The notes below the pieces were generated by a model. The model did not search any database and had not been told where the DNA came from. It saw only the letters and a list, made by a program, of their open reading frames with translations. The position numbers and the translations under genes are program-made. A DNA stretch of 64,000 nt, from NCBI GenBank assembly GCA_963920705.1, contig OY987226.1, forward strand, positions 12,464,501-12,528,500. Direction: 5' to 3'. This stretch comes from Odiellus spinosus (taxonomy: Eukaryota; Arthropoda; Arachnida; Opiliones; Phalangiidae). Of this stretch, positions 49,801-59,275 are shown piece after piece. How positions within the stretch are numbered: position 1 is the first letter of the stretch; each line of letters starts with the position of its first letter.

Positions 49801-50896
49801 AATTTAAAAAAAATACCACTAAGCACACCTGCCACTGGTTCTAGAGATTTTCCAAGTACTTTTTAAGCCAAAACCCTTTCAACACCTGATTTTAAAACCA
49901 AAAAGTTGAAATACTAGTTACCAGAAATATTCAATAATATTTTAACAATGTGTATCAAACCGCCTCATCTTCCCCTAGTATGAAAACCTGGACCAATAAA
50001 AGCGCCCTATTCATTTTTAGACAAAAGCTTTGATATTTTTGTTAAAGATTCTAGTATTATTTCGAAGGCGAGGTCAACCCCAACCCCGCCCGGTCAACAG
50101 CCATTACTGAGGATTACGCTATTGTGTATTGTTAAAAATCAAGACTTCGTTTTTCCGCCTCTGGCAGTGCTCTGGGGTTACACACGGGGCTACTACACTA
50201 GTGTAGAAATCCCCTAACCAAAAGGTCGTTATGGGGCTCGGTTTTTACGACTTTTAGACCCGTTGTATTCTATATTAGAAAATGCTCGTAAAAATGGCTT
50301 CTTCAGGTGGTCTCACACTTTACAATGGCGCAGGTAAACCCGACCTAACACCGAATATCTTTTATTGTAAGTCCATCCAAATCCGAATTTGGTAAAATGT
50401 TCCCAAGTTAGGTATAAGGGGATTTAAATGATAAGCTATTTGAGAGGGGTTTAGGTTAAATTATATTGTATTTTTAATGTGGGATGAACTGAAAAAAAGA
50501 TTGTAGCCTCGCGATAAGTCCGTCCGTAGGTCCGTCATGGGAAAGTTTTAAGTGCATTTACATGATTTTCTACGACATTTTTATATCAGTCTTGTCAGGT
50601 TTAGTAAGCAACGTTGTTAAAGGTATAACCCTAGGCTATCATCGTCAGTTACTTGAAACGTATCACTTACAACCATTATATCAGATATTTGACAGAGGTA
50701 AAACCGTACTAAGAACTACTACCTTAAATCATGGCTTTCGACTTTTAGTACCATTATTTTAAAGTGATAATGAACATGTTTTTCAAAATTAATTATATGC
50801 GTTAAAATATGAAAACAAAACATTTTTAAAACTGACCAAACAATGTTATATTACAGTTACGATTACGCGACTACTTAACTGATTAAATAATGCGAA
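46831..50896. other. GC-richer DNA with poly-G tracts and E2F-like sites; no gene called
   Basis: Poly-G runs of 13 (47318-47330) and 15 (47482-47496), with further C/G runs, lie within 46980-47500. A TGACGTCA lies at about 47442, a paired E2F-like element at 47661-47686, and a 14-bp palindrome CTACACTAGTGTAG at 50193-50206. From 48300 on the DNA is AT-rich without recognised features. Confidence 0.4.
47661..47686. promoter_or_regulatory. Divergent pair of E2F-like sites
   Basis: GCGCGCCAAA at 47661-47670 (TTTGGCGCGC on the minus strand) and TTTGGCGGGAAA at 47675-47686 both match the E2F consensus and face opposite ways, 4 bp apart. A further TTTGGCGGGAAA lies at 44162-44173. Confidence 0.3.
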
Positions 50897-50958
50897 ATAC
50901 GTACTCAGAACACGTAATCACTTTAGAACAAAGCTATAGGCTTTTACACCGATTACGT
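50897..50958 (+). repeat. Dispersed ACGTAATC-family copy
   Basis: ATACGTACTCAGAACACGTA, then ATCACTTTAGAACAAAG, then CACCGATTACGT. This is the most complete copy, with ACGTAATC at the inner start and GATTACGT at the end as inverted termini. Confidence 0.7.
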
Positions 50959-51057
50959 TGGTTAGCTACAAATTTTCTGCAATTTTATATTTTTTTCGTT
51001 ATACATAGTTTTCACTAAAGAGAAAATTCCACCCCTTGTCATCAGCTTTGCCTTCAT

Positions 51058-51218
51058 CGAGGGGCAGACACTCGCGAACTCAGGTGAAAAAAGTTTTTGA
51101 ACTCTTTGTACTATCAAAGCTGAACTCAGAGTTCATAAGAGTTCAAACTCAATGCACTGTCGAAGCTGAACTCAGTGAACTCAGGTGTACAGCGAGTTCA
51201 AGAGTGTCTGACCCCTCG
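51058..51218. mobile_element. 161-bp MITE with 8-bp target duplication (hAT-like)
   Basis: The left end is CGAGGGGCAGACACTCGCGA and the right end in reverse complement is CGAGGGGTCAGACACTCTTG; about 21 of 25 positions pair. GCCTTCAT lies directly outside both ends (51050-51057 and 51219-51226), a perfect 8-bp duplication. Eight-base duplications are typical of hAT-type elements. The interior has its own direct repeat of AAGCTGAACTCAG (51117 and 51163). The 70-codon frame across it is an artefact. Confidence 0.85.
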
Positions 51219-51228
51219 GCCTTCATCG

Positions 51229-51331
51229 CAGTGTTGTCAGAACCTTAGTAATTGAATTCTGTTCAAATCAATTCCAATCGAAAGTGCATGCTTTTCTTTC
51301 TGCTTCACTCGCATTAGTATTGACAACACTG
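51229..51331. repeat. Short inverted structure with CAGTGTTGTCA ends
   Basis: CAGTGTTGTCA at 51229-51239 is matched by TGACAACACTG at 51321-51331. CAGTG is a common hAT start, but the flanks (CTTCATCG and GGGGACGG) do not duplicate. Another CAGTGTTGTCA lies at 43866. It may be a decayed MITE next to which the 51058 element inserted. Confidence 0.45.
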
Positions 51332-54105
51332 GGGGACGGCAATATCCATTTTAGTGTACACGATGCATTAAATGAAGTTAGGGTTAAATATTATCGTTAA
51401 TTTAAAGATAATTAACGAAGTTTCGATTTGACAGCTGATATTCGAATAAAAAATAACATGGTACTCATCTTCATTATCCCTTTAAATATAATTTAAAACC
51501 TACGAAAGGTTTTCTTTATCAAAGCTCCCGATAATTTTATTCATGACCCCCAGAAGAAAAAAATTTGGAAATTAATTTATTCTCTTGAGTAATATTTAAA
51601 TGGAGTACGCAAGTATATTTAAAAATCAATTAATAATTCCCAACAAATCTTAAATACTTGGAATCGAACATTGTAACTATAAACGTAAACAAATCATAAA
51701 GATAATAGAATACTTAAACTTTTTTTCAAATCTCAAAACAACCTAACAGAAGATTTTTGCCTTATTTTATCGTGGAAATGGGGAAATAATACTATCTTCT
51801 CTGACTTGTTACCAAGTTAACCAGCTTGTCCATGTAGTCATCAGATAAGATGAACAAAAAAAACGTCTTCCAACACATAAGGCATTGGAAAATTCCTAGA
51901 AAATTGTTTACCTCTTTGGGGATAGTGTAGTAGGTAAATGTTATTTATAGAGATTCCTCATATTGAAGAGAAAAAAAGAGGTTTTTATTATTTTTCGGAC
52001 AATGGCTATTTTAGTATTTTTACATCTTCCACTAGGTACCAACCAAAACGGAATCCTCTTATTACATACATGGAAAGGACACTCGGTGGTGTTCTGGAGC
52101 AACTCTAGCCCACTCTGGTGCACTTTAACTCTCAACAGGGGGTGCCCCGAATGTTATTGTAAAGATCTTTTGCTACCATAGCAGCGATAGCATCATAGCA
52201 CGTGCATTTCCTACTGAAAGGATTTTTCTGGTCGGTTAGAAAAATGTTTTTACAATTTTGTAAGAATGGGGGAGGTTTTTAACCATGGAGTTTCTTTAGT
52301 TCACTAAAAGGGAGCCAAACTTTTTTTCCAGTTTTTCCCCGCATTTTTTCTTCGGTTCCACACCCCCCAAAAATTGAGTAGGATGTGTTTTCGGGAAAGA
52401 AAACAAAATTTCAGGCCCAAATGGGTTAAAAATAGAATTTTCTCAGGGTGATAAAAACCTTTCTTTTACACAGTTTTAACTCTACTTTTGCTTGAAAGGA
52501 ATTATTGCGATTTCATCTTGAATTGGAAGCAAGAGCGAAGCTAAAATATCTTTATGTCTATGTAAATCTTATCCTAGATAACTGGTAACGGAGTTTTACA
52601 AGTGTTACCAAATTATAGTGGGAAAAGTACTTTGAAGGAGGCCATCCTGAGCAATTTTCTGGTTAGTCACGCCATTGCTTCTATTTTGAAGTCTATATTT
52701 TTCAAATTTATTGAAAATTAGATGAAATGAGATAGATCATAATGGGTTTCAAAATTTTAAAACTTTGTATTTAATAGACCAAATGAAATTAGCCTTATTC
52801 AACAAAAATGTAGGAAAATTTGAAATATCTTCGGCCAAATTTTGACGAATTCTGGTTATTTCATTTGGTCTATTTGTTCGAATTTTCCAATTTGAACCCT
52901 GCATTTTTGACCAAATTAGAAGATTTTTCTTCATGGGAAAGCCAATTCTTTTTTTTATTGGAACCCGTTGAAATTAAAAGTAATTATGACGTCAAGCGCA
53001 TGTTAAAACAGCGCCGGGAATTTTTTCAGTTCCTGAAAATGAAATTCAGGTGTTTGACGAGGCCCGAATCGAGTCAAGTTTCATGTCAACTTTAAACAAT
53101 TAGTGAAAAGTGCGGAAATTTGTCTGTTTAATTTAGGCTTAATCGTCCTCGCCTAAGAGGCTTAATCACGTATTGCATTGCTTCTAAATTAATTTATTTT
53201 GGTTATCACTATTTTTTCGAAAGCAAATGGATTATATTTTAAGTTTTTTCATACTATTAAATAACTTTATTTTAATGCTAATTTCTTAAATAATTCTCTA
53301 TTTTAATTCTAAATACTTGTACTCATTATTTAAATTCATTCAAAACTTTCCAAGAAATCACGTAAGGTGTGGGGGTGGATTGATATAGCCAAGTTGGTGA
53401 AATTTCGTGAGTTTCAATTACATAAGAGTGAAAGTAATTTTATAAACCAAAATATTTCTTATTCGCGTAGATAATTTTTTGATTTTAATGCGAAATGACT
53501 AGTTTTTGATAGAGATAAAAGCCTCCCAGAAAAAAAAATCGGCCCTCCTTAGAATTCAAAATAAAAAAATTAAAAAAAAAAAAGATTGGTTAATATTCTC
53601 TCCACGCTTGTTGAGTCGAAGACCTTGGTGAAGTATTTGGTACTATTTTATAAAAGGCATTTTTTCTTCTATTTCTAGCTTCTCTTCTAGGCTTAGTATT
53701 CTTTCTAAGCCTACACAATAGAATCTCTTGGCCCGCGAAAAGAAAAAAAAAATAAAAATAAATACAAAAAAAAATTGCTTTTTTGATATCAAGAGAACTC
53801 CCGAGTCCGAAACGAAATTCTAGAGAGTAGGATTTTTGAAACTAGGCTTTTCTTTTTTAGTTTTCGAAAAATGTTTAATAAGAAACCGGTTTAAAAACTG
53901 AAAGGCAAAAGAACTGATAGCGCAGAGACCTCTAGCGTTTAAGGGAGTTTTTCAAAAAAAAAAAAAAAAAATGTAAAAAGGAATTTTTGTTGGATAAGGA
54001 GTGTTAACGTTGCTTTACGCCCCCTATAAACAGGCTTTCATTTTTAGGAAATTTATTAGTAAAGGGACAGTAAAATGCTTATACTTTTTTTTATGAAATT
54101 TATAA
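51332..54105. other. No supported gene; one perfect inverted repeat
   Basis: A perfect 17-bp inverted repeat (AATAGACCAAATGAAAT, 52773-52789 and 52858-52874) with a 68-bp loop overlaps a 91-codon plus frame at 52820-53095 that I do not call. A TTTATCCCTTTAA-like TTAAAGGG end is at about 51472-51486. A poly-A run lies at about 53955-53972. Confidence 0.4.
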
Positions 54106-54393
54106 TTAAAGGGAGAGTGAAATAAGTTTTATTTTATATATTCTTATATTTTAATATCTGAGACGTTTTTATTAAATGTGTTAGGTATAGTATATGCCTT
54201 AAAAATGCTAATCACATCAAAATCTACTAATTTTGCAGTTAAAAATCGAAATTATTATGAAAATTATATAGAAATGTAATATATAACTGTAAAAGAGTAG
54301 ATAAGAGCTTGAGATAGCGACCAAATTACGACACAATCGGTCAACAATAAAGTTATTAATTATGCTTTGTGTTTCATTATTCCTTTGAATTAA
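54106..54393. mobile_element. Probable TTAAAGGG-ended element (288 bp)
   Basis: The left end is TTAAAGGGAGAGTGAAATA. The right end in reverse complement is TTAATTCAAAGGAATAATGA, a weaker match. The size fits its relatives at 34249 and 38912, but the interior similarity is not clear. A third TAAAGGGACAGTAAAATG lies just upstream at about 54058. Confidence 0.4.
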
Positions 54394-55204
54394 ACATTTA
54401 CTAGATAACCATTTATTAATAATTATGTATTTAACTCTTGTTAATATGCAAGATAGTGATAAAGTTTTGACATATTACGACTCGTTCGTGTTGTACTTAA
54501 AACATTTTTATCTTATTTCATAATCACGTGACCAAAACCGACCAATCATATTTAGGAAATCCGCGACATTATCAAATCAGATGTCGTTATTCTAGCACTA
54601 TAGCTTAAAAGAACAGAGATTAGCGTTTAAGATTAGGCTTACGCGTATATATACCCCCTTTTACCACGCACTGATATTATTATTTTGAATATATTTGGGA
54701 AAAAATTTGGATACAAAGACCTTCATTATCCTAGTAAGATTTCAAACTTCGGGAAAGAGGCTAAAAAATTCTGGGAGTGTAATCTGAGAGGACCATTGAA
54801 ATATTTATGGGGGAATGGGCGTTTTTCCCTAGAAGTGTTTACAAAGCTGCTAAAGTTGGACCCTTCTTTGTATAAGGCTTAAAAAAAATGAGATTACAGA
54901 TAGGGACGTACGCTTAAACGTGCTGAAAACTAAAGGTAGGGTGAATTAGAGTTGATACCATTCGGATTTTGCGTCATATAACAATTTAAGGAATATTTAT
55001 AATAAAGACACAGTCACACAGTATTCATTTTTAATGTGAATTATGTCTAATTTGTTTATTCTGGTTCTGAGAATTATTAGGGAGCCGTCAAGGGAGACAT
55101 TGATACGTCAGAGGTTTCTATCTCTCACTTCGGTGTCATCCCCCTTAGCGAGGGAGCTACAGTACCCGCCTTTACAAGAGCTCCCCGATCAGTATGGCGT
55201 TTCA
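54394..55204. other. No supported gene
   Basis: A frame open from 54637 to 54882 (82 codons, Lys-rich) ends in a stop and has a weak acceptor (GATTAG). It has no recognised family and is uncalled. 55080-55204 is GC-richer. Confidence 0.35.
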
Positions 55205-55255
55205 TGACGTCAAGGTTTCTTCCCCCTTGGCTCTTTGCTGTCTCCCTATATAAAA
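55205..55255 (+). promoter_or_regulatory. Promoter-like CRE plus TATA box
   Basis: TGACGTCA (55205-55212) is followed 35 bp later by TATATAAAA (55247-55255) at the edge of a GC-rich patch. This order and spacing suit a core promoter starting near 55275-55285. The next open segment downstream is at 56620. An LTR promoter is an alternative. Confidence 0.25.
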
Positions 55256-56619
55256 CTACCAGATCTCTTATAATTGTTTAACTTCAAATAGAGCCTAAAA
55301 TATGCGTAGGTAAACCGGTTCCAAATAGAAATTCAAGTAGGTTTCAATTTTAGTAGTTTTGTAGAATTATTCATCTAAGGATGAATAGCAATGATAAATA
55401 CGTATTCAGTTACGTAACCACTTTATTAAAATCAAAATTGCAAGCTCGTACACCAATTACGTGGACTTTATCAGACCCTCAAAATTTAAATAGGCTTAAC
55501 ATCAGTTAATATTTATTATCAGATGAGGTAGCCTCGGGTAGCTTGTGATAATGGTCTTCTACGAAAACAATTAAACCCGTCATTTTTTGTCGTGTGAAAG
55601 GGTCTTTAGTCTCGCTAAACATGGTAATAAGGGGTTTCTAAATTGAATTTTGGTCATGAGATGGACTATAGTTGGTCGGACAGGCCCTTCGGCGGATCTA
55701 GTTATCCCCTTACTTGGGTAGTGTGACGTTGGACACGTATCGTAGCCCACCCCCTCACGGCGAAGAAAAAAGAACTATATATCTAAAACTGCGTATGACC
55801 CCTAGCTGAGCTCCGGTGGTGAAAGGAACAAAAAATTCCTCAAGCGGATAACCGAATTTTCAAGGTCATATTTTGGGTTAACATTCGTCGGAACAGCTTT
55901 TCATCTTGTTCGTTTTTCATTTTATTTTGATTTTATTATCTTATTTTTGTCTTGTGGTATAATTTTCATGTTTGCAAAATTCGACAGTCATTAGTTTGAT
56001 AGTGAATTTAAGATTATTTTAACAGGAAATCCTATCTAATAGATTTCTAACTTTATAAGAAATATTAATGTTACATTATATTATAACATTAACATTTAAA
56101 ATTATTTATAAAAAATTGATTCATAGCATTGAAATATATTTCTATGAAAAGGATGCGCGCGATTCCAAATAAAGACAAAAGTTAGTTTTAAAGATTTAAA
56201 TATCGAAATAATGGGGTTAAAACGAAAAGTTATTTGATATCGGAGTGGGATTCAAATTTAAAAGTTTGCTAACTTGGAAAGGATAAGACTTAATAATTTT
56301 CCCCAAAGAGGAAGCGACCTTGTTAAATCGGTGCTGACGACCATATTTAAAGTTTTTGGTAATTTTTAAGCGTTTAAAATTATAAATTCTCCTATTTGGA
56401 GAGAAACTAATTCCACGTTCCCTTTAACCCAAAAATTGTTTTATCGCAAACAAGCTAGATTGCAAACAAATAGAAAGATCATATAATAATCTCCATCGTA
56501 TAATCTTAAATTTCCACTAAATTTGATATCTATTAAATTCTTAGAATTTACGCTAAAAAAATCTTACGATAAAAAAATTTGTTAAGTCTTTAAAAAAATT
56601 CTCCGTTAAGGCAATTTAG
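55256..56619. other. AT-rich flank or intron; one dispersed repeat
   Basis: An ACGTAATC-family copy lies at 55398-55464 (ATACGTATTCAGTTACGTAA, then CACTTTATTAAAATC, then TACACCAATTACGTGG). The rest is AT-rich and lacks open segments. It ends in TTAAGGCAATTTAG, a possible splice acceptor. Confidence 0.5.
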
Positions 56620-56988
56620 GGTGAGCTAGTAGGGGTCTCTTTAGAGCTTGTAGAGGGTAAAATTATTGAGGGTGCGTGGCATCTGCTAAAAGAAGTAACT
56701 CTAGAACTTCGAGGCAAGCACGGGGTACGTAGGCCGATCCCTCCGAATTCGACGCAAACGATGACCCAACGCGACCCTTTATGCCTGGCAGAACCAGGGC
56801 TACACCAGAGCCACGGTTCTAACCAGGGGAGATATAATAATAATAAGACCAGTAAAGCCCCAGAGCAGTTCGGTACGGAACAAGAGTACGATGGAGAGGG
56901 CAGAAATAAAGAATTAGAAAAAGCCATGTGGCTGGCTGATCTCCACCCAGAGATGTTTGCAAAACTACTTTTTCCTCTATTAAGTTAA
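56620..56988 (+). CDS. Candidate terminal coding exon, unidentified protein
   Basis: After a stop/acceptor TAG at 56617-56619 one frame stays open for 122 codons to TAA at 56986-56988. A second acceptor, GGTCTCTTTAG, would start it at 56645. The product begins with a helix-like stretch (LVEGKIIEGAWHLLKEVTLE), then GKHGVRRPIPPNS. A hydrophilic Asn/Gln/Gly/Glu-rich middle follows, and the end is LADLHPEMFAKLLFPLLS. Codons are mixed and clearly less AT-rich than both flanks. I recognise no family. The minus strand is also open at 56616-56927 but gives a Ser/Pro/Leu-rich product typical of a shadow. The stop codon lies at the edge of a dispersed repeat, so a repeat-derived frame is possible. Confidence 0.45.
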   Translation, partial: GELVGVSLELVEGKIIEGAWHLLKEVTLELRGKHGVRRPIPPNSTQTMTQRDPLCLAEPGLHQSHGSNQGRYNNNKTSKAPEQFGTEQEYDGEGRNKELEKAMWLADLHPEMFAKLLFPLLS

Positions 56989-57044
56989 ACATTACGTATT
57001 AATCCACCCATAATTTCAATAATTTGGTAAACTAATCTTGAAAA
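56985..57044 (+). repeat. Dispersed AACATTRYGTATTAATCC repeat at the exon end
   Basis: GTTAAACATTACGTATTAATCC followed by GGTAAACTAATCTTG matches, in order, the copies at 33153-33220 and 63877-63928. The repeat starts inside the stop region of the candidate exon. Confidence 0.6.
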
Positions 57045-57619
57045 CAATAACGAAGTCGCTGTGCATTGGGGTTTTCTGGGTTTAACTTTTAGCAGTTCGT
57101 GTTACTTTATTGTAGAAAAGTTATCCAGGGCCCCCAAAAAGTCGCCCTGTTTGGGTTGTTTCTAATTTTTTTTCTATGAAATGTATCGCCCCTATTTTTT
57201 TCTATGAGGGTACCGAGGCTTAGTCGCAAACTTTAACCAGGAATAGTTTTCAAACTAGCGAAACGTAAGATGGATTTATACATAACGTTAAATTATTCAG
57301 GATATGAAAGTAGTTTCTCTAATTAGTCGCGAAAATGAAACTCATGAAGATTGGGGTGCATTGGTTTTGTAGGCGTTGCAATTTCGAGATGAAATTAACT
57401 TATTAAGCTATCGTTATGGTCGTTGGTCGCATTCTAAGGGTCACGTTTTGGTACTATCTCTACATGCACCATTTATTAAAGAAACTTCTGTGGTTTGGTA
57501 ATACATTTACTTCTCGTTAAATTTTGGTTTGTTGGGGGAGTGAAATGCGATACCATAAGCTTGTTCAATCATAAGCTCACACGCAATTACAAGTAAAAAA
57601 CTTCGTAATTCTTACAACC
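57045..57619. other. Possible 3' flank; nothing recognised
   Basis: No clear AATAAA is placed close to the stop. ATTAAA at about 57476 is the nearest loose poly(A)-type signal. No other features. Confidence 0.35.
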
Positions 57620-57915
57620 TAGATCTAATATTAAAATATTACAAAGCAATGATGAAATCATCTAATTAAATCTAATGATGGTATTAAAATACACCTACTA
57701 AATCCAAATATGACGAAATTAAAATATCCCAATTAAATCCAAATATGACGAAATTAAAATATCCAAATTTAATCCAAATTTGACAAAAATTAAAATATTC
57801 CAAATTAAATCGAAATATGACGAAATTAAAATATCCTAATTAACCTCAAATTTGACGATATTAAAATATTCCAATTAAATCCAAATATGACGAAATTAAA
57901 ATACGCTAAATGTTT
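57620..57915. repeat. 35-bp tandem array
   Basis: CAAATATGACGAAATTAAAA-type units place TGACRAAATT at 57711, 57746, 57781, 57818, 57853 and 57888. All steps are 35 bp except one of 37. Earlier, more diverged units reach back to about 57620. No coding content. Confidence 0.93.
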
Positions 57916-58744
57916 AATATGATTAAACTAAAAGTATAATCCATTGGCATTCAAAAAAAAATGGTGACAGCCTCACTTTAAAAGTTTTACTACGTAAATA
58001 AAGCGACAAAAATATTTTAATCGTTACCTTATACAAAAGAGCGAGTGTCAAATGTAATATTAAAAAAAAACGTATGCTATTATTTAAATATCAAAATAAA
58101 ACGCAACACTTAAAGAAAATTTCATCCTTGTAAAATTTCCCCATTTTATAACAAAGTATCAGAAAATGTTTCGTAAACAATCTAACAAATCATTAAATCC
58201 TTTTAAATTGAGTCGCATATAAAAGTTATATAAAAAAAAAAAAAGATTGCCTCAAATACAACGGAAACTGAATAATATTAATAATAAAACAAGAATTGTA
58301 CCTTATATTCTTTGGAATAAAATGTCCCACGCGTGGAGGGACATGATCGCGTGCTTAAACGAAACTTACAGAGAAAGAGAACGATTAATATAGGGTGTTT
58401 TAATAACAGTTAGGGGCGGATTTTCATTATTTCGACTCTCTCTCAATGATACGATATTGAAAAGAACACTGAACGTTAAATTCATGTTGTATTAATATTA
58501 AAGGACGAGCCTCACGTGAACAAAAATTAATATAAAGGAAAGTTTCATCTTAATATTTTAATTTTTGAAAATACTTTGGAAGTTGCTTAACTTAATATAT
58601 GGCTTAGAAGTTAAATAAAGATAATTACATGAGCTATGTTCCCTATAAAAACCTCCCCTTCGGCTCGATGACGACAGCCAAGCTTGTTGCATGGGTTGTA
58701 TGGCCGAAAAACCACTATTAACGGTGTATAAATATTAAGATAAA
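57916..58744. other. No supported gene
   Basis: It contains the reverse complement of the 18410 motif (GACAGCCTCACTTTAAAA) at about 57967-57984. Otherwise AT-rich unassigned DNA. Confidence 0.5.
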
Positions 58745-59275
58745 AATTGAGATAAATTTTCTCCTAAAACTAAAATTTCCAACGTGACGTCATAATGTTT
58801 CATTAAAAATTCGTAAATTCCTTAAATTTGGTTCGATTTTGACGTAATCGGTCTTATTTTTCAGTTCTTATACGCTTCTAACTAATAAACACGACTATCA
58901 TTAAAATTTGTATCACAATGTATCACACTTTCCCTTGAAAGAATTTACCTAATGACGTCATACATTTTTAAAAATTAATAACTTCCTTAATATTGGTTCG
59001 AATTTGACGTAATCGGTCTCATTGTGCAGTTCTTATTCGCTTTTAACTAATAAACACGACTATCATAAAAGTTGTATATCATTTTCTCTTAAAAATTAAA
59101 TTTCAATAATGACGTCATCATATATTTTTAAAAATTCATAACTTCCTTAATATTGGCGCGATTTTGACGTAATTGGTCCCATTTTGTAGATCTTATTAAG
59201 GTCTATTCAATAAACTAAACATAAAAAGGAAATCAAAATAGTGACACACTTTCCCTTTAAAATAAATTTCTCAAT
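58745..59275. repeat. Three tandem units of about 160 bp, each with TGACGTCA
   Basis: TGACGTCA lies at 58785, 58953 and 59110 (steps 168 and 157). TTGACGTAATCGGTCTC-type blocks lie about 55 bp after each (GACGTAAT at 58841, 59006 and 59166). Each unit also has AAAAATTCATAACTTCCTTAA, or a shorter form, between them. The last unit ends at ACACTTTCCCTTTAAAA, the reverse complement of a TTAAAGGG element end. No frame. Confidence 0.9.

Noticed and set aside
51036..51248. 70-codon frame
   Set aside because: It spans a MITE with terminal inverted repeats and a target duplication, so it is not a gene.
52820..53095. 91-codon Phe/Glu/Lys-rich frame
   Set aside because: It overlaps one arm of a perfect 17-bp inverted repeat in AT-rich DNA, and no splice edge or family is visible.
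54637..54882. 82-codon Lys-rich open segment
   Set aside because: Weak acceptor, no recognised motif and AT-rich codons; not separable from chance.
56616..56927. 103-codon minus-strand frame
   Set aside because: It is the antisense shadow of the plus-strand candidate exon. The product is Ser/Pro/Leu-rich and lacks splice or start support.
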